A stretch of 64,000 nucleotides of DNA from Acidobacteriota bacterium (GCA_017307505.1 JAFKEE010000052.1:26859-90858); one strand, 5' to 3'. Numbered from the stretch's first letter, positions 42,901-52,027 are shown. A program made the numbers and translations. Notes: a model not told the origin generated them from the sequence alone.

Positions 42901-45471
42901 CTAGAAAACAAACCGCAGCGCGACCTGGAAAACCCGGCCGTCGTTGAGCGTGTTGGTGATCTTGCCGAATGCCGGCGACGACAGATTCCGCTGGGGTTCG
43001 TCGAATTGCGGCGTGTTGGAGAGGTTGAACGCCTCGGCGCGCAACTGGGCTGTCAGTTCGTTCGGGAACCGGAACTGCCGTGCGACCGAAGCGTTCCAAT
43101 TCCAGATCGACGCTTTGCGCATCGTGCCGCGCCCCAGAGTGCCGGCGTTCTGTCCTTGGGTGATATAAGAGAACTTATTGCGGCTCAGTATGATAGGCGC
43201 TGTGTCGGGGTGGCCGATGGTGGCGCCCAAAATCGTGGGATCCAGCAGATTGGGCCGGTCCGCGCCGCCTCCGTCCACGTTCCCAAAGCCGGGAGCGTCG
43301 CTGCCGATAAACAGAGTGAGCGGGGTCCCCTTTTTCCACATGTTGGCGCCGGAGATCTGCCAGTTCGAGGTCGCTGCGTGCAGCCAGCGCATGGCAGAAC
43401 GGTAGGCGGGAATCTCCCAGGCGTAGTTCATGGCAAACGCGTGCGTGGAGTCGAAGTTCGACAGACCTTTGCGATCTTTGAGGGTGTTGTACTGATACTG
43501 GCTGCGGAAGTTCGAAATGTCCTTGTTGGCGGCGGTCGCCGTGAAGTCGTTGCCTTCGTCGATGGCTTTCGAGAACGTGTAGCTCGTTGAAAAGATGAGG
43601 CCTTTTCGCAGAGGCAGGTCCCACGCCACCTGTCCGCCATCGTAATAGGCGATGCCGCCGTTCACCACCGTCTTTGTGTCGTAGTAACGCGGGTCGGGAC
43701 GCCGGGCGTCAACATTCGCGGTGGTCAGTTCCATGCTGGCAACCGGTTGGGCCCGGTTCTGCGTGTAATTGTTCAGAAGCTTGATGGTGCGGCTGCCAAT
43801 GTAGCTCAACCGCAGCATGGAGCCGGCCAGAACCTTCCGTTCGATGGTGGCGTTGTACTGGTGGGAGTAGGGCGTCGCCAGATCCCGAGAAAGCCATATC
43901 GGCGAATACCGCACGTTGGGCGACTTCAAGTCCAGGCCCCGCAGCGGGTCTGCCAGATATGGATCGGGCACCATCACGTACAGAATGCTCGGTGGATTGT
44001 TACGGATCTGTTGATAGGTGACCGGCAGAATCTGCCCGAACGTGGTGGTGTACATTGCACGAACCATCCAGCCCTTGCCGGCCTCCCAGGCCAGGGAAAC
44101 CCTGGGGCTGAAATTGTTCGCGTCGGTGGAGTATGGGATGGTTTCCCGGTTTTGCACTTCCAACGGGCGAGTGTCTGCCGTGTAGCGAAGCCCGTAATAC
44201 AGCTGCAGCCGGGGATGCAGCTTCCACTTGTCCGCCACATAGCCGTTCACTGTCCAGTTGCGGTAACCCCGGGAGAGCTCACCCACAGCGCCTTCGAACA
44301 TGTTCGGAGTACCCAGCCGCATGTTCTCGATGGAACTGCGTCCGAAATTGCTGCCGAATTGGAACTGACCCCGGATGTTGTTGGATTCAATGCCGTTCAG
44401 CTGGAATCGGGAGACGTCGGCGCCGGCTGTGATCTGGTGGCGCCCTGCCTGGTGCAGCAGAGCCGCCCCATACCTATAAGTATTGGTGGCCCGGTTGACC
44501 GGGAATGAACTGTCGGGGCCCAACTCTTCGAAACTGTAGCCGAAACGGACCCGCGGGCCCACGGCGTTTGGCTCCGAATACAACGCCGACCGGTTCCGGT
44601 TGAAGGAGATGCCCATCTGCAACTGCGTGGCGGCCGAGATCGACCTCTGCCACGTCAGGCGGGCCTTGTGATTGTGGATTTCCGTGTCGGGATTCTGGCC
44701 CGCCACCAACTGGAAAGCGATGATCTTCTGGCGATCGATGGAGTAGGTCGTCAGCAGCTTATTCTTGGCGTTGATGGGTGTGTCGAGGCGGATCGAACCG
44801 GCTATGTTGTTGATTCTCTGGGGCGAGTTCGTGTTCAGCGCACGTGGATCGAAGTCCAGGCGATTGGGCAGTTCCTTGGGGTAGGCGTCCAGGAAGCGCT
44901 GGACAATGGCCCGGACCGCCGGATCGGTCGCCAGGGGTGTACGCTCATTCGCCAGCGGAACCAGGACATTCCCGTTTACCATTCCGCGGATGCTGCCTTG
45001 GGAGAATGTCGTCGTGAGGGCGCCCAGGCGCGGCAGGAGTCCGGTCAAACGGCCGCCGTACGAGTTCCGGTGAGATGGCTTAACGGCACCGACCTGAAAA
45101 AAGGTGCGCGCGTTGACCACGCTGTTCTGGTGAGACCAGAAACCTTCGCCATGCCAGCTGGAGGGAACGGAGACCGGCCGCAGCATCAGGGTTTCCGCCG
45201 CCGGGCGGCCATGTTCGGAGGCGAAGTAGTGGGTCTCGGCCAGCGGTTCGGCGACGGCGGTGGCCGTGGTCCCGACGCGGATATTGGCTTCCTTCACCGC
45301 GTTCGTGTCGATGAACCAGATGGCGACGTTTTCGTTTCGCTGGGCGCTCGTGGTCAGGCGGGTCTGTGGCCGGGCAGGCGCCGGAGTTTCCGCCGGTTTG
45401 GCCGCCGGCTTCTCAGCGGGCGTATCGGCGAACAGAACTAGGGCCAGCAGAATCTCCTGGAAAAACGGCAC
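42901..45471 (-). CDS. TonB-dependent receptor-like outer-membrane barrel, shortened N-terminus
   Basis: 856 residues from a GTG; the N-terminus (MPFFQEILLALVLFA) is a short signal-like segment followed by an Ala/Pro/Glu-Lys-rich linker. It lacks the carboxypeptidase-regulatory domain of the other two receptors. A reduced plug-like segment (TSAQRNENVAIWFIDTNAVK and VAEPLAETHYF) precedes a long barrel with repeated aromatic/Gly strands ending RVFQVALRFVF. The mature N-terminus may be truncated or the start may be further upstream than the reading frame allows. It is probably an outer-membrane transporter or adhesin of the same broad family. Confidence 0.82.
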   Translation of the reverse strand: MPFFQEILLALVLFADTPAEKPAAKPAETPAPARPQTRLTTSAQRNENVAIWFIDTNAVKEANIRVGTTATAVAEPLAETHYFASEHGRPAAETLMLRPVSVPSSWHGEGFWSHQNSVVNARTFFQVGAVKPSHRNSYGGRLTGLLPRLGALTTTFSQGSIRGMVNGNVLVPLANERTPLATDPAVRAIVQRFLDAYPKELPNRLDFDPRALNTNSPQRINNIAGSIRLDTPINAKNKLLTTYSIDRQKIIAFQLVAGQNPDTEIHNHKARLTWQRSISAATQLQMGISFNRNRSALYSEPNAVGPRVRFGYSFEELGPDSSFPVNRATNTYRYGAALLHQAGRHQITAGADVSRFQLNGIESNNIRGQFQFGSNFGRSSIENMRLGTPNMFEGAVGELSRGYRNWTVNGYVADKWKLHPRLQLYYGLRYTADTRPLEVQNRETIPYSTDANNFSPRVSLAWEAGKGWMVRAMYTTTFGQILPVTYQQIRNNPPSILYVMVPDPYLADPLRGLDLKSPNVRYSPIWLSRDLATPYSHQYNATIERKVLAGSMLRLSYIGSRTIKLLNNYTQNRAQPVASMELTTANVDARRPDPRYYDTKTVVNGGIAYYDGGQVAWDLPLRKGLIFSTSYTFSKAIDEGNDFTATAANKDISNFRSQYQYNTLKDRKGLSNFDSTHAFAMNYAWEIPAYRSAMRWLHAATSNWQISGANMWKKGTPLTLFIGSDAPGFGNVDGGGADRPNLLDPTILGATIGHPDTAPIILSRNKFSYITQGQNAGTLGRGTMRKASIWNWNASVARQFRFPNELTAQLRAEAFNLSNTPQFDEPQRNLSSPAFGKITNTLNDGRVFQVALRFVF

Positions 45472-45534
45472 CTGTCCATTGTATGTGATCAGGGCAACCG
45501 GGTCCGAATTCCGGATTGCGCCGCCGAATCGCTG

Positions 45535-46722
45535 CTACTTCTGCTTCGGAGCCAGCATGGCCTTCAAAGTCAGCCAGGCGGACTCGTTGTATTCCGTCTT
45601 CAGCCGCTCCTGCGCCTCGGTCCGCAGGTCACCCGGACGCGGACCCTGTTGCTTCAGGCTGCGCCCCAGCAGCAGGGTAGCCGTGTCGTCCTCGGGTTTG
45701 CGTTCCAGGGACGCGCGGAAGGCGTTGGCGGCATCGTCGAAGCGGCCTTTGCGCCACAGCGCGTAGCCGGCATTGAAATGGTAGTCGGGATCCGCCGGAT
45801 CGATCTCCACCGCTTTGAGGAACGCCTGATCGGCATCAGGGTCGTTGATCCGCAGCAGGGTCGCACCCAGGTTGTTCCAGACCTCGGGGAGGGGCACCAT
45901 TCCGGAAAGGTTGCGCAGCACGTCCGCCGCACCTTTGAAATCACCCGTATCGTAGCGGCTAAGTCCAAGAAAAAAGAGAGCTTCCCTATAGTGCAGGTCG
46001 ACCGGCGCGACCTTTTGGAACCACTCAGCCGCCGCACGGTAGTTCTTGGCTGCGAAGTTCAGGCGCCCCAGTTGGAAGCAGGGCTGCGAATAGGTGGGCT
46101 CCAGGCGGGCGGCGTTGGTGAAAAGCTTGTGTTTCTGGTCAGTTGCCGGGCTCAACAGGCCCCGCACATAACTCTCCAGGGCGTCGAGGCGAACCCGCGG
46201 ACGGCTCCGCCGGAACTCCTCTTCATTGACCGTCAGACCCGGCGAAAGAGTCTTCACCGCGTACCAGGCGATCTCTGTCTGCAGCGAGGAGAGGTGCTCC
46301 AGTGAACCCGCGGCCTCCGATGTTCCCCGGCGCCGGACCCGGCGGACATCCAGGATATGAGCCGTGATCTTGAGCATCCCCTTGGTTGGCGGGCCGGATG
46401 CGACCGGCTCCAGGTCGAGCTCGCCATACACCACCACGCCCGCGTCCGTATTCACCGCGATTTCCATGACGCTGGCGGTAGTCAGCCTGGTGTACCGCCT
46501 GACGCTCATTTGGCGCAATATCTCGTCGCGCGCTTCGGCGGAAACCACAACGAGACCTTCTGAAGCTAGACTTTCTAGGATAGTTTCGGAAATACTATCG
46601 CCAATCCAGTCGATACTTTTGGATTTGCTTACATTGAAAAACGGGAGTATTAGGATTGTTTCTGCTGGAAGTGCGGGTGCCAGCAGTGCGGCGAGCAGCA
46701 GGGGACCAATCCAGCGAAACAC
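45535..46722 (-). CDS. FlgO-like/TPR protein, secreted
   Basis: 395 residues from a GTG. Signal peptide (IGPLLLAALLAPALPA), then a FlgO/TolB-N-like domain (about 22-130: ILILPFFNVSKSKSIDWIGDSISETILESLASEGLVVV...ARDEILRQMSVRR), then TPR repeats from about 200 (SPATDQKHKLFTNAARL, NYRAAAEWFQKV, EALFFLGLSRYDTGDFKGA, RKGRFDDAANAFRASL). Such N-terminal domains occur in proteins that report on cell-surface or flagellar assembly. A -10 box TATACT lies only six bases before the GTG, so translation may be leaderless. Convergent with the receptor gene. Confidence 0.82.
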   Translation of the reverse strand: MFRWIGPLLLAALLAPALPAETILILPFFNVSKSKSIDWIGDSISETILESLASEGLVVVSAEARDEILRQMSVRRYTRLTTASVMEIAVNTDAGVVVYGELDLEPVASGPPTKGMLKITAHILDVRRVRRRGTSEAAGSLEHLSSLQTEIAWYAVKTLSPGLTVNEEEFRRSRPRVRLDALESYVRGLLSPATDQKHKLFTNAARLEPTYSQPCFQLGRLNFAAKNYRAAAEWFQKVAPVDLHYREALFFLGLSRYDTGDFKGAADVLRNLSGMVPLPEVWNNLGATLLRINDPDADQAFLKAVEIDPADPDYHFNAGYALWRKGRFDDAANAFRASLERKPEDDTATLLLGRSLKQQGPRPGDLRTEAQERLKTEYNESAWLTLKAMLAPKQK

Positions 46723-46728
46723 GAGGGA

Positions 46729-46734
46729 AGTATA
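46729..46734 (-). promoter_or_regulatory. -10 box TATACT immediately before a GTG start
   Basis: The minus strand reads TATACT six bases ahead of the FlgO/TPR start codon. If used, transcription would begin at or next to the GTG and the mRNA would be leaderless; there is no purine-rich ribosome site to argue otherwise. No good -35 at 16-18 bases. Confidence 0.35.
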
Positions 46735-46757
46735 GCAAAGGGGGGCGGCTGAAACGG

Positions 46758-46799
46758 CAACGGCCGCCCCTGTCGAAGCTGGACTCGGGGCGGCCGTTG
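46758..46799. terminator. Perfect 13-bp stem, candidate terminator of the small secreted gene
   Basis: CAACGGCCGCCCC (46758-46770) pairs exactly with GGGGCGGCCGTTG (46787-46799), loop 16. It lies 62 bases after the minus-strand stop of the small secreted gene. A U-tract is short on either strand, so termination is probable but not assured. Confidence 0.5.
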
Positions 46800-46861
46800 G
46801 ATCGATCGTTATGTTTGTTCTCTACGAACGGTTTTCGTCTATTCCACTGATCAGACGAGGC

Positions 46862-47182
46862 TTAGTTGAATACCAGGCGGGTAGTCGTGCCACCCAGCCG
46901 GATCTCCTGAACCTTCATCTTGCCATTGTCATCGGTGTAGCGGACGGAAGTGGCCGAGTACTTCGTGTCGGAGGTCTCAACCTTTACGGACGCTTCCACT
47001 TTATCCTTGCCCTTGGCGATCGTGGCCTTGTCGTTGTCGACGGTCAACTTGTAGTCGCCTGCCTTGAGTTCTTTACCTGCAACGGTGGAGGGCTGGAAAA
47101 GGGTCACCTGATAGGTGGCTGCACTGGCGCATACCAGCGCGATAGTAAGAAACAGAGCGAAAAACTTCACGGTCTTAGTCAT
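46862..47182 (-). CDS. Small secreted protein of unknown function
   Basis: 106 residues from ATG 47182, chosen for its AGGAGAG ribosome site eight bases upstream and the immediate signal peptide (VKFFALFLTIALVCASA). The mature part is a compact beta-rich domain (TYQVTLFQPSTVAGKELKAGDYKLTVDNDKATI...RLGGTTTRLVF) as in small exported acidobacterial proteins. It ends with the terminator-like 13-bp stem. A perfect -10 hexamer TATAAT precedes the start. Function unknown. Confidence 0.8.
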   Translation of the reverse strand: MTKTVKFFALFLTIALVCASAATYQVTLFQPSTVAGKELKAGDYKLTVDNDKATIAKGKDKVEASVKVETSDTKYSATSVRYTDDNGKMKVQEIRLGGTTTRLVFN

Positions 47183-47201
47183 CGTGGACTCTCCTGACTG
47201 A

Positions 47202-47207
47202 ATTATA
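47202..47207 (-). promoter_or_regulatory. Perfect -10 hexamer ahead of the small secreted gene
   Basis: The minus strand reads TATAAT here. The best -35 is TTGCCA (complement of 47227-47232), at a long 19-base spacing. The start site would leave only a very short leader containing the AGGAGAG site. Confidence 0.45.
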
Positions 47208-47359
47208 GTCTCATATGCAGGGCTTATGGCAACACTCGGCGAAAAAATTCCCAACTTTTAGGTGGTGTAACCTGAACCTATTAGTTCCGGGTTCCGCGAA
47301 GTACCAGCGCCATTTCCGCTGCTCACATTACCTAATACGGGCGAGCCTCAGTTTTGTTC

Positions 47360-48289
47360 CTAGGTTGACCTCGAGGTACATGTAAACTCTCTAATCCAAT
47401 CGCAGGAGTGCTGGAGCGCCGCCGGATCGTCGCCGAAGCAATCCAACCAGCGGATGTCAGATTCCCGCCGGAACCAGGTCAACTGCCGTTTGGCATACTG
47501 CCGGGTGGCGATCGTGGTAAGCTCCACCGCCTGGTCCAGGGTGAGCGCCCCGTTCAGATACTGGAGGCACTCCTTATAGCCGATGGATTCAAAAGCCTTG
47601 GCATCGGCGGACACACCCGAGGAGAGGAGGTGCCGCACCTCTTCCACCAGGCCACCCTCAAACATGGCCCTGGAGCGCAACGCGATCCGTTCGTGCAAGG
47701 CTGCCCTTGGCGGGTTCAATCCGATCTTCAAGATACGGAATCCCTCCAGTTTCTGCCGCACGGACTGGAAGACGTGCGAAGCGGGGCGCCGGGCCAGCAG
47801 GCAAATCTCCAGGGCTCGCAGAGTTTTGTTCCTATCATTCGGATGGATCCTTCCGGCCGTCGCCGGATCCAGCCGGCTTAGGAGCCGGTGCAGACTGCCT
47901 TTTCGCTTGAGCAGTCTCTGCCGCAGTTCGTCGTCTCGCGACGGACCCTCATTCAATCCTTCCACCAGCGCCCGGATGTAGAAGCCTGTGCCCCCCGCCA
48001 GAATCGGCAGATGTCCGCGGGCCGCGACCTCCGCCAGCACCGGTCTGACAATCTTTACGAAATCGCCAGCATTGAAGACCGCCCAAGGGTCAAGGAAGTC
48101 GAGCAGATGGTGCGGGATGCCGGCGCGTTCGGCGGTGGGCGTCTTCGCCGTTCCTATGTCGAGACCCCGGTACACCTGTAATGAGTCGCAGTTGATGATT
48201 TCGCCATCAAACCGCTTCGCGAGCGCGAGGGCGAGGTGGCTTTTGCCCGAGCCGGTGGGCCCGGCAACTACCACGAGAGAAGATTCCAC
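47360..48289 (-). CDS. miaA: tRNA dimethylallyltransferase MiaA
   Basis: 309 residues from a GTG. P-loop GPTGSGKS at about residues 10-17, the DSLQVYRGLDIGTAKT motif with the catalytic Asp, LAGGTGFYIRAL, and the C-terminal RQYAKRQLTWFRRESD tRNA-binding segment are all present. It adds a dimethylallyl group to A37 of tRNAs reading UNN codons. Its N-terminal region matches the family over the whole length. Divergent from the secreted TPR gene across about 200 bases that contain a 13-base direct repeat. Confidence 0.95.
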   Translation of the reverse strand: MESSLVVVAGPTGSGKSHLALALAKRFDGEIINCDSLQVYRGLDIGTAKTPTAERAGIPHHLLDFLDPWAVFNAGDFVKIVRPVLAEVAARGHLPILAGGTGFYIRALVEGLNEGPSRDDELRQRLLKRKGSLHRLLSRLDPATAGRIHPNDRNKTLRALEICLLARRPASHVFQSVRQKLEGFRILKIGLNPPRAALHERIALRSRAMFEGGLVEEVRHLLSSGVSADAKAFESIGYKECLQYLNGALTLDQAVELTTIATRQYAKRQLTWFRRESDIRWLDCFGDDPAALQHSCDWIREFTCTSRST

Positions 48290-48380
48290 GTCCTTATTCT
48301 AAGGGGACGGTCGTGTTGTACCGATCTAAGGACAGAACTTGGGTCCGGCAATCCGAGCGCAACCGGCCGGAGCCATGAGG

Positions 48381-48410
48381 CATCGGATATAGTGACACAT
48401 CGGATATAGT
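48381..48410. repeat. 13-base direct repeat upstream of the secreted TPR gene
   Basis: CATCGGATATAGT occurs at 48381-48393 and again at 48398-48410, with a 17-base period. Nearby is a 10-base palindrome CCGCTAGCGG (48429-48438). Both are in the 200-base gap between miaA and the TPR gene, so an operator or -10-like tandem is possible; no -35 fits either copy. Confidence 0.5.
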
Positions 48411-48492
48411 TGAGAATGAAATATCTCGCCGCTAGCGGTGTCGGCTGATGGACTGGTCTGGAAGAGTGGCACTTTTCATGGAGAGGCACGGA

Positions 48493-50529
48493 ATGAACTA
48501 CCCACGCGTGGCAGGGCTGGCAGGGGTATTGCTGGCCACGGTATCTGTCCTATCGGCGCAGCCACAGGCACCCGCGCCCAAGAGCGCGAAAGCGGCTGCT
48601 TATTATCACGCGGCTCTGGGACACCTCTACGCTGAGTTGGCCGCCCAGTATGGCGGCCGCGGCGAATATGTCAGCAAGGCAATTGAAAACTACAAGATGG
48701 CCATGCGCGAGGACCCCGAAACGGCCAGCCTCGCTCAGGACCTCTCGGACCTCTATCTGCAGTCGGGCCAGATCCGCACCGCTGTCACCGAGTTCGAAGA
48801 ATTCGTGAAGAAGAGCCCCGACGACGTCAACGCGCGCCGCATCCTGGCCCGGCTCTACACCGCCCGCATCCGGGAAGGCCAGCAGACACGGCCCAACGAA
48901 GAGATGATGAAGGCGGCCATCGAGCAGTACGAGAAGATTGGCGAGAAGGCCCCCAAAGACGTCGACAACTGGCTGATGCTCGGCCGTCTCCACAAGCTGG
49001 CCCAGAACTCCTCTGCCTCCGAGAAAGCCTACAAGAAGGCGCTCGCCATCGATCCTGAGAACGAAGACGCCCTGACTGGGCTCGCGATGGTCTATTCGGA
49101 TCTGGGCGACACCGTCAGCGCCAGCCAGGTACTGCGCAAAGTTGCCGACAAGAACCCCAGCCTGCGTACGCTCACTGCTCTCGCCGCTGCCTATGAGCAG
49201 TTGAAGGATTACAAGCTGGCCGCCGAAACCTATCGCCGCGCCGTCGAGATGAACAAGGAAAACTCCGACCTGCGGCGTGCCTACGGCGAGGCGCTGTTCA
49301 AAGCAGAGGATTTCGACACCGCGAAGGGCGTTTTCGAGGACCTTTCCAAGGAAGACTCCAGCGACCTGCTGTCCGTGCTGCGTCTCTCTCAGATCTACCG
49401 GCAGAAGCGCGATTTCGCCAAGGCCGATGAATACTCCAAAAAGGCGAAGCAGCTGGATCCCAATAATCTGGAGATCCAATACAACGAGGTGAGTCTCCTG
49501 GAGGCGCAGGGCAAAACGCAGGACGCGATCACCCGCCTCAAGGAGATTCTGAACGGCATGCCGAAGAAGACCGATTCGGTGGGCGAGCGCGGCAATCGGG
49601 TCATCCTCCTGGAGAAGCTGGGCCTGCTCTATCGCATCAGCGAGCAGACGCCCAACGCCGTCGCGACCTTCCGCGAGATCGCTGAACTGGAACCGGAATC
49701 GGCCTCCCGTGCGCAGGCGCAGATCATCGACGCCTACCGCGCCGGCAAGGATTTCGTTTCCGCCGAAAAGGAAGCCAAGGCTGCCACGCTGAAGTACCCC
49801 AACGACCGTCTGATCAAATCCGTCGTCTCCAGCCTGCAAACCGACCTGGGCCATTTCAAGGAGGCCGAAGCCATCCTGAAATCTCTGCTGGACGGCAAAT
49901 CGGATCGCGAAACCTGGCTGTCCCTGTCACAGGTTTACGAGAAGTCCAAGAACTACACCGAGATGGCCAAGGCCATCGACACGGCAGAGAAGCTCTCCAC
50001 TACCGACGACGAGAAAGAAAATATTCACTTCCTGCGCGGGGCCATGTACGAGCGGCAGAAGAAGTTTGAGCAGGCGGAAGAGGAGTTCCGGAAGTCGCTG
50101 AAGGTGAATCCGGAAAGCGCCGCCGCCCTGAACTATCTGGGCTACATGCTGGCCGACCGCAACGTCCGCCTGCCGGAAGCCCTGGAACTCATCCAGAAGG
50201 CCGTCAACCTGGAACCGAACAATGGCGCCTACATGGACAGCCTCGGCTGGGTCTATTTCCGCATGAACCGCCTGGACGATGCCGTGGCGCAGCTGCGTGG
50301 TGCGCTGGAACGCGGCAGCCGCGACCCCACGGTCCACGACCATCTTGGGGACGTCTACAGCGGCCTCAACAAGTGGAAGGACGCGTTAGCCCAGTGGGAA
50401 CTGGCGCTTCGGGAATGGCATTCCAATGCGCCCAGTGACGTAGACACCACCGAGGTGGCCAAGATCCAGAAGAAGGTCGAAGGCGCGAAGGTGCGCCTTG
50501 CCAAGGAAAACGGCCCGAACAAGAACTAA
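48493..50529 (+). CDS. Secreted TPR-repeat protein
   Basis: 678 residues from ATG 48493, supported by GGAGAGG seven bases upstream and an immediate signal peptide (VAGLAGVLLATVSVLSA). The rest is almost entirely TPR-like helix pairs (KAIENYKMAMREDP, SEKAYKKALAIDP, LAAETYRRAVEMN, KADEYSKKAKQLD, QAEEEFRKSLKVNP, ELIQKAVNLEPNN, LDDAVAQLRGALERG), with the last about 20 residues basic. Such proteins scaffold envelope complexes. Earlier ATGs at 48448 and 48478 would place the signal too far in. The 3' end overlaps the stop of the next minus-strand gene by four bases. Confidence 0.92.
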   Translation: MNYPRVAGLAGVLLATVSVLSAQPQAPAPKSAKAAAYYHAALGHLYAELAAQYGGRGEYVSKAIENYKMAMREDPETASLAQDLSDLYLQSGQIRTAVTEFEEFVKKSPDDVNARRILARLYTARIREGQQTRPNEEMMKAAIEQYEKIGEKAPKDVDNWLMLGRLHKLAQNSSASEKAYKKALAIDPENEDALTGLAMVYSDLGDTVSASQVLRKVADKNPSLRTLTALAAAYEQLKDYKLAAETYRRAVEMNKENSDLRRAYGEALFKAEDFDTAKGVFEDLSKEDSSDLLSVLRLSQIYRQKRDFAKADEYSKKAKQLDPNNLEIQYNEVSLLEAQGKTQDAITRLKEILNGMPKKTDSVGERGNRVILLEKLGLLYRISEQTPNAVATFREIAELEPESASRAQAQIIDAYRAGKDFVSAEKEAKAATLKYPNDRLIKSVVSSLQTDLGHFKEAEAILKSLLDGKSDRETWLSLSQVYEKSKNYTEMAKAIDTAEKLSTTDDEKENIHFLRGAMYERQKKFEQAEEEFRKSLKVNPESAAALNYLGYMLADRNVRLPEALELIQKAVNLEPNNGAYMDSLGWVYFRMNRLDDAVAQLRGALERGSRDPTVHDHLGDVYSGLNKWKDALAQWELALREWHSNAPSDVDTTEVAKIQKKVEGAKVRLAKENGPNKN

Positions 50530-51935
50530 GCGCTAAGACCGGTACGCAGAGGCAGGTGAATGCGAAAGCGCGTTCCCTGCCTCTTTTCATTTCCAGGCAG
50601 CGGGCTCTCCACCGTGATGTCCCCGCCGTGCTCCCTCACCATGCGGCGAAATCCGAACATGCCCCAGTTTCCGGCCGCGATGCGATCGCCCGTCACCTGG
50701 AAGCCGGGATCAAAGAGCGAGGTCATCTGGTCGTCCCGCAGGGGCGCCCCATCGTGCTCGATGATCACGTCAACGCCCTGGTTCACGGTAGCGCTGCCTG
50801 CCCGGATCATGCCGCTGCCCTCGCCGATGGCGCGGACCGAATGCGTCATTACGCCATGAAAGACCGAACTGAGCTGGGATGGGCGGCAGGCGAGCTTGGG
50901 CACCGTGGTGAGCTGGGTTTCGATGGTGATGCGGATGGGCAGGTTGGCGCGCGTTAGCGCCACGGCATCTTCGACAAGCTGGTTCAGATCGGCTTCCTGG
51001 ACCTCTGCCTGATCGAGGTTCGCAAAGCGCTGCATGCGATTGACGATCCGGCTGAGCCGGTCGATCGACTCCTGGGCCGCCTTTCTCAAATCAGATTGCA
51101 GCCTGACCAGGCGGCAGTGGTCTTCCGGCGGGGCTGTGGCCTGCCGGGCCGTCAGTAGCAGCAGCGTGTCGACCGAGCTCTTCAGCGCACCCAGCGGGTT
51201 GTTCATTTCGTGGCTGAGGGCCGCGGCAATCTTGGCGATTGTGATGGACTGTTCCGCCATGACTGCCTGCGTCTGGGCCTCGCGCAGTTCCTCGGCCGCT
51301 TGAAGGTTGCGCTCATAGGAGACGTAGGTCAGGTAACGCTGCCGGTAAAGCAGGCCGGATAGCCCGGCCGCCAACACCGAGAGCATCATGATGAACAGCA
51401 GATTTGTACGCAGCGGACCGCTGCCCAGGTAGAGGGTGCGGTGGATGAGGCTGGTCTCTGCCGTATAGATCACGCACATGGCCAGACCCATGGCAAAGGA
51501 TTGGGCCGGCCGCAACGGATAGGCTGCTACGCTGACGAGTAGGACAAGAGTGACGAGACTGGGGATGAAATCTTCATAGCTGGGTGCCACGCCTGTGATC
51601 AAAAGCGAAAATAGAATCAGGGTGGACGCTGTAATTAATGAGCTGCAGACCGCAATCGTACGTGCCCGCCGCGCAGCCGGTGGCCAGGAAGCAAAGAGGA
51701 AATTGAGCGAGCCCAGGGCAAACATGACCGCCGCTTCGATCAGCCGCAGCCGCAGCGTCTCCGGTTCCGGCTGGACGAAGAACCGCCCTACGGTCAGAAA
51801 GAGGGTGGTTCCGATGGTAACGCCGCCCGCCACCTGCAATCCGGTAGCGCCCAGACGCTGGATTTGCCGCCTGAAGCCGTCATCGGCCTCGGCGGCACCG
51901 GGAAAGAGATAGGCTTGCCAGCGTCGAAGCCACAT
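50526..51935 (-). CDS. Membrane histidine-kinase-like protein with degenerate ATP site
   Basis: 469 residues. Six or so N-terminal membrane helices (about 30-198) precede a dimerisation helix with His242 in AALSHEMNNPLGALKSS. The ATPase domain has lost its hallmarks: the N-box reads SVFHGVMTHSVRAI (His where the Mg-binding Asn belongs), G1 reads IIEHDGAPL instead of ITDTGKGI, and G2 reads AAGNWGMFG instead of GSGLGLA. The fold is intact (ending GTRFRIHLPLR), so it is probably a sensor/pseudokinase. It is divergent from the transporter-CNB gene by 92 bases, which suggests a shared regulator region. Confidence 0.85.
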   Translation of the reverse strand: MWLRRWQAYLFPGAAEADDGFRRQIQRLGATGLQVAGGVTIGTTLFLTVGRFFVQPEPETLRLRLIEAAVMFALGSLNFLFASWPPAARRARTIAVCSSLITASTLILFSLLITGVAPSYEDFIPSLVTLVLLVSVAAYPLRPAQSFAMGLAMCVIYTAETSLIHRTLYLGSGPLRTNLLFIMMLSVLAAGLSGLLYRQRYLTYVSYERNLQAAEELREAQTQAVMAEQSITIAKIAAALSHEMNNPLGALKSSVDTLLLLTARQATAPPEDHCRLVRLQSDLRKAAQESIDRLSRIVNRMQRFANLDQAEVQEADLNQLVEDAVALTRANLPIRITIETQLTTVPKLACRPSQLSSVFHGVMTHSVRAIGEGSGMIRAGSATVNQGVDVIIEHDGAPLRDDQMTSLFDPGFQVTGDRIAAGNWGMFGFRRMVREHGGDITVESPLPGNEKRQGTRFRIHLPLRTGLSA

Positions 51936-52027
51936 AGGAATACATTAGCGCGGGTGCGCCAGGTTCAGTCTCTCCGGCTGGCGGAGCAGCCTATGCTAAA
52001 CTCACATTTTCTCACGAGGTCCGCACC

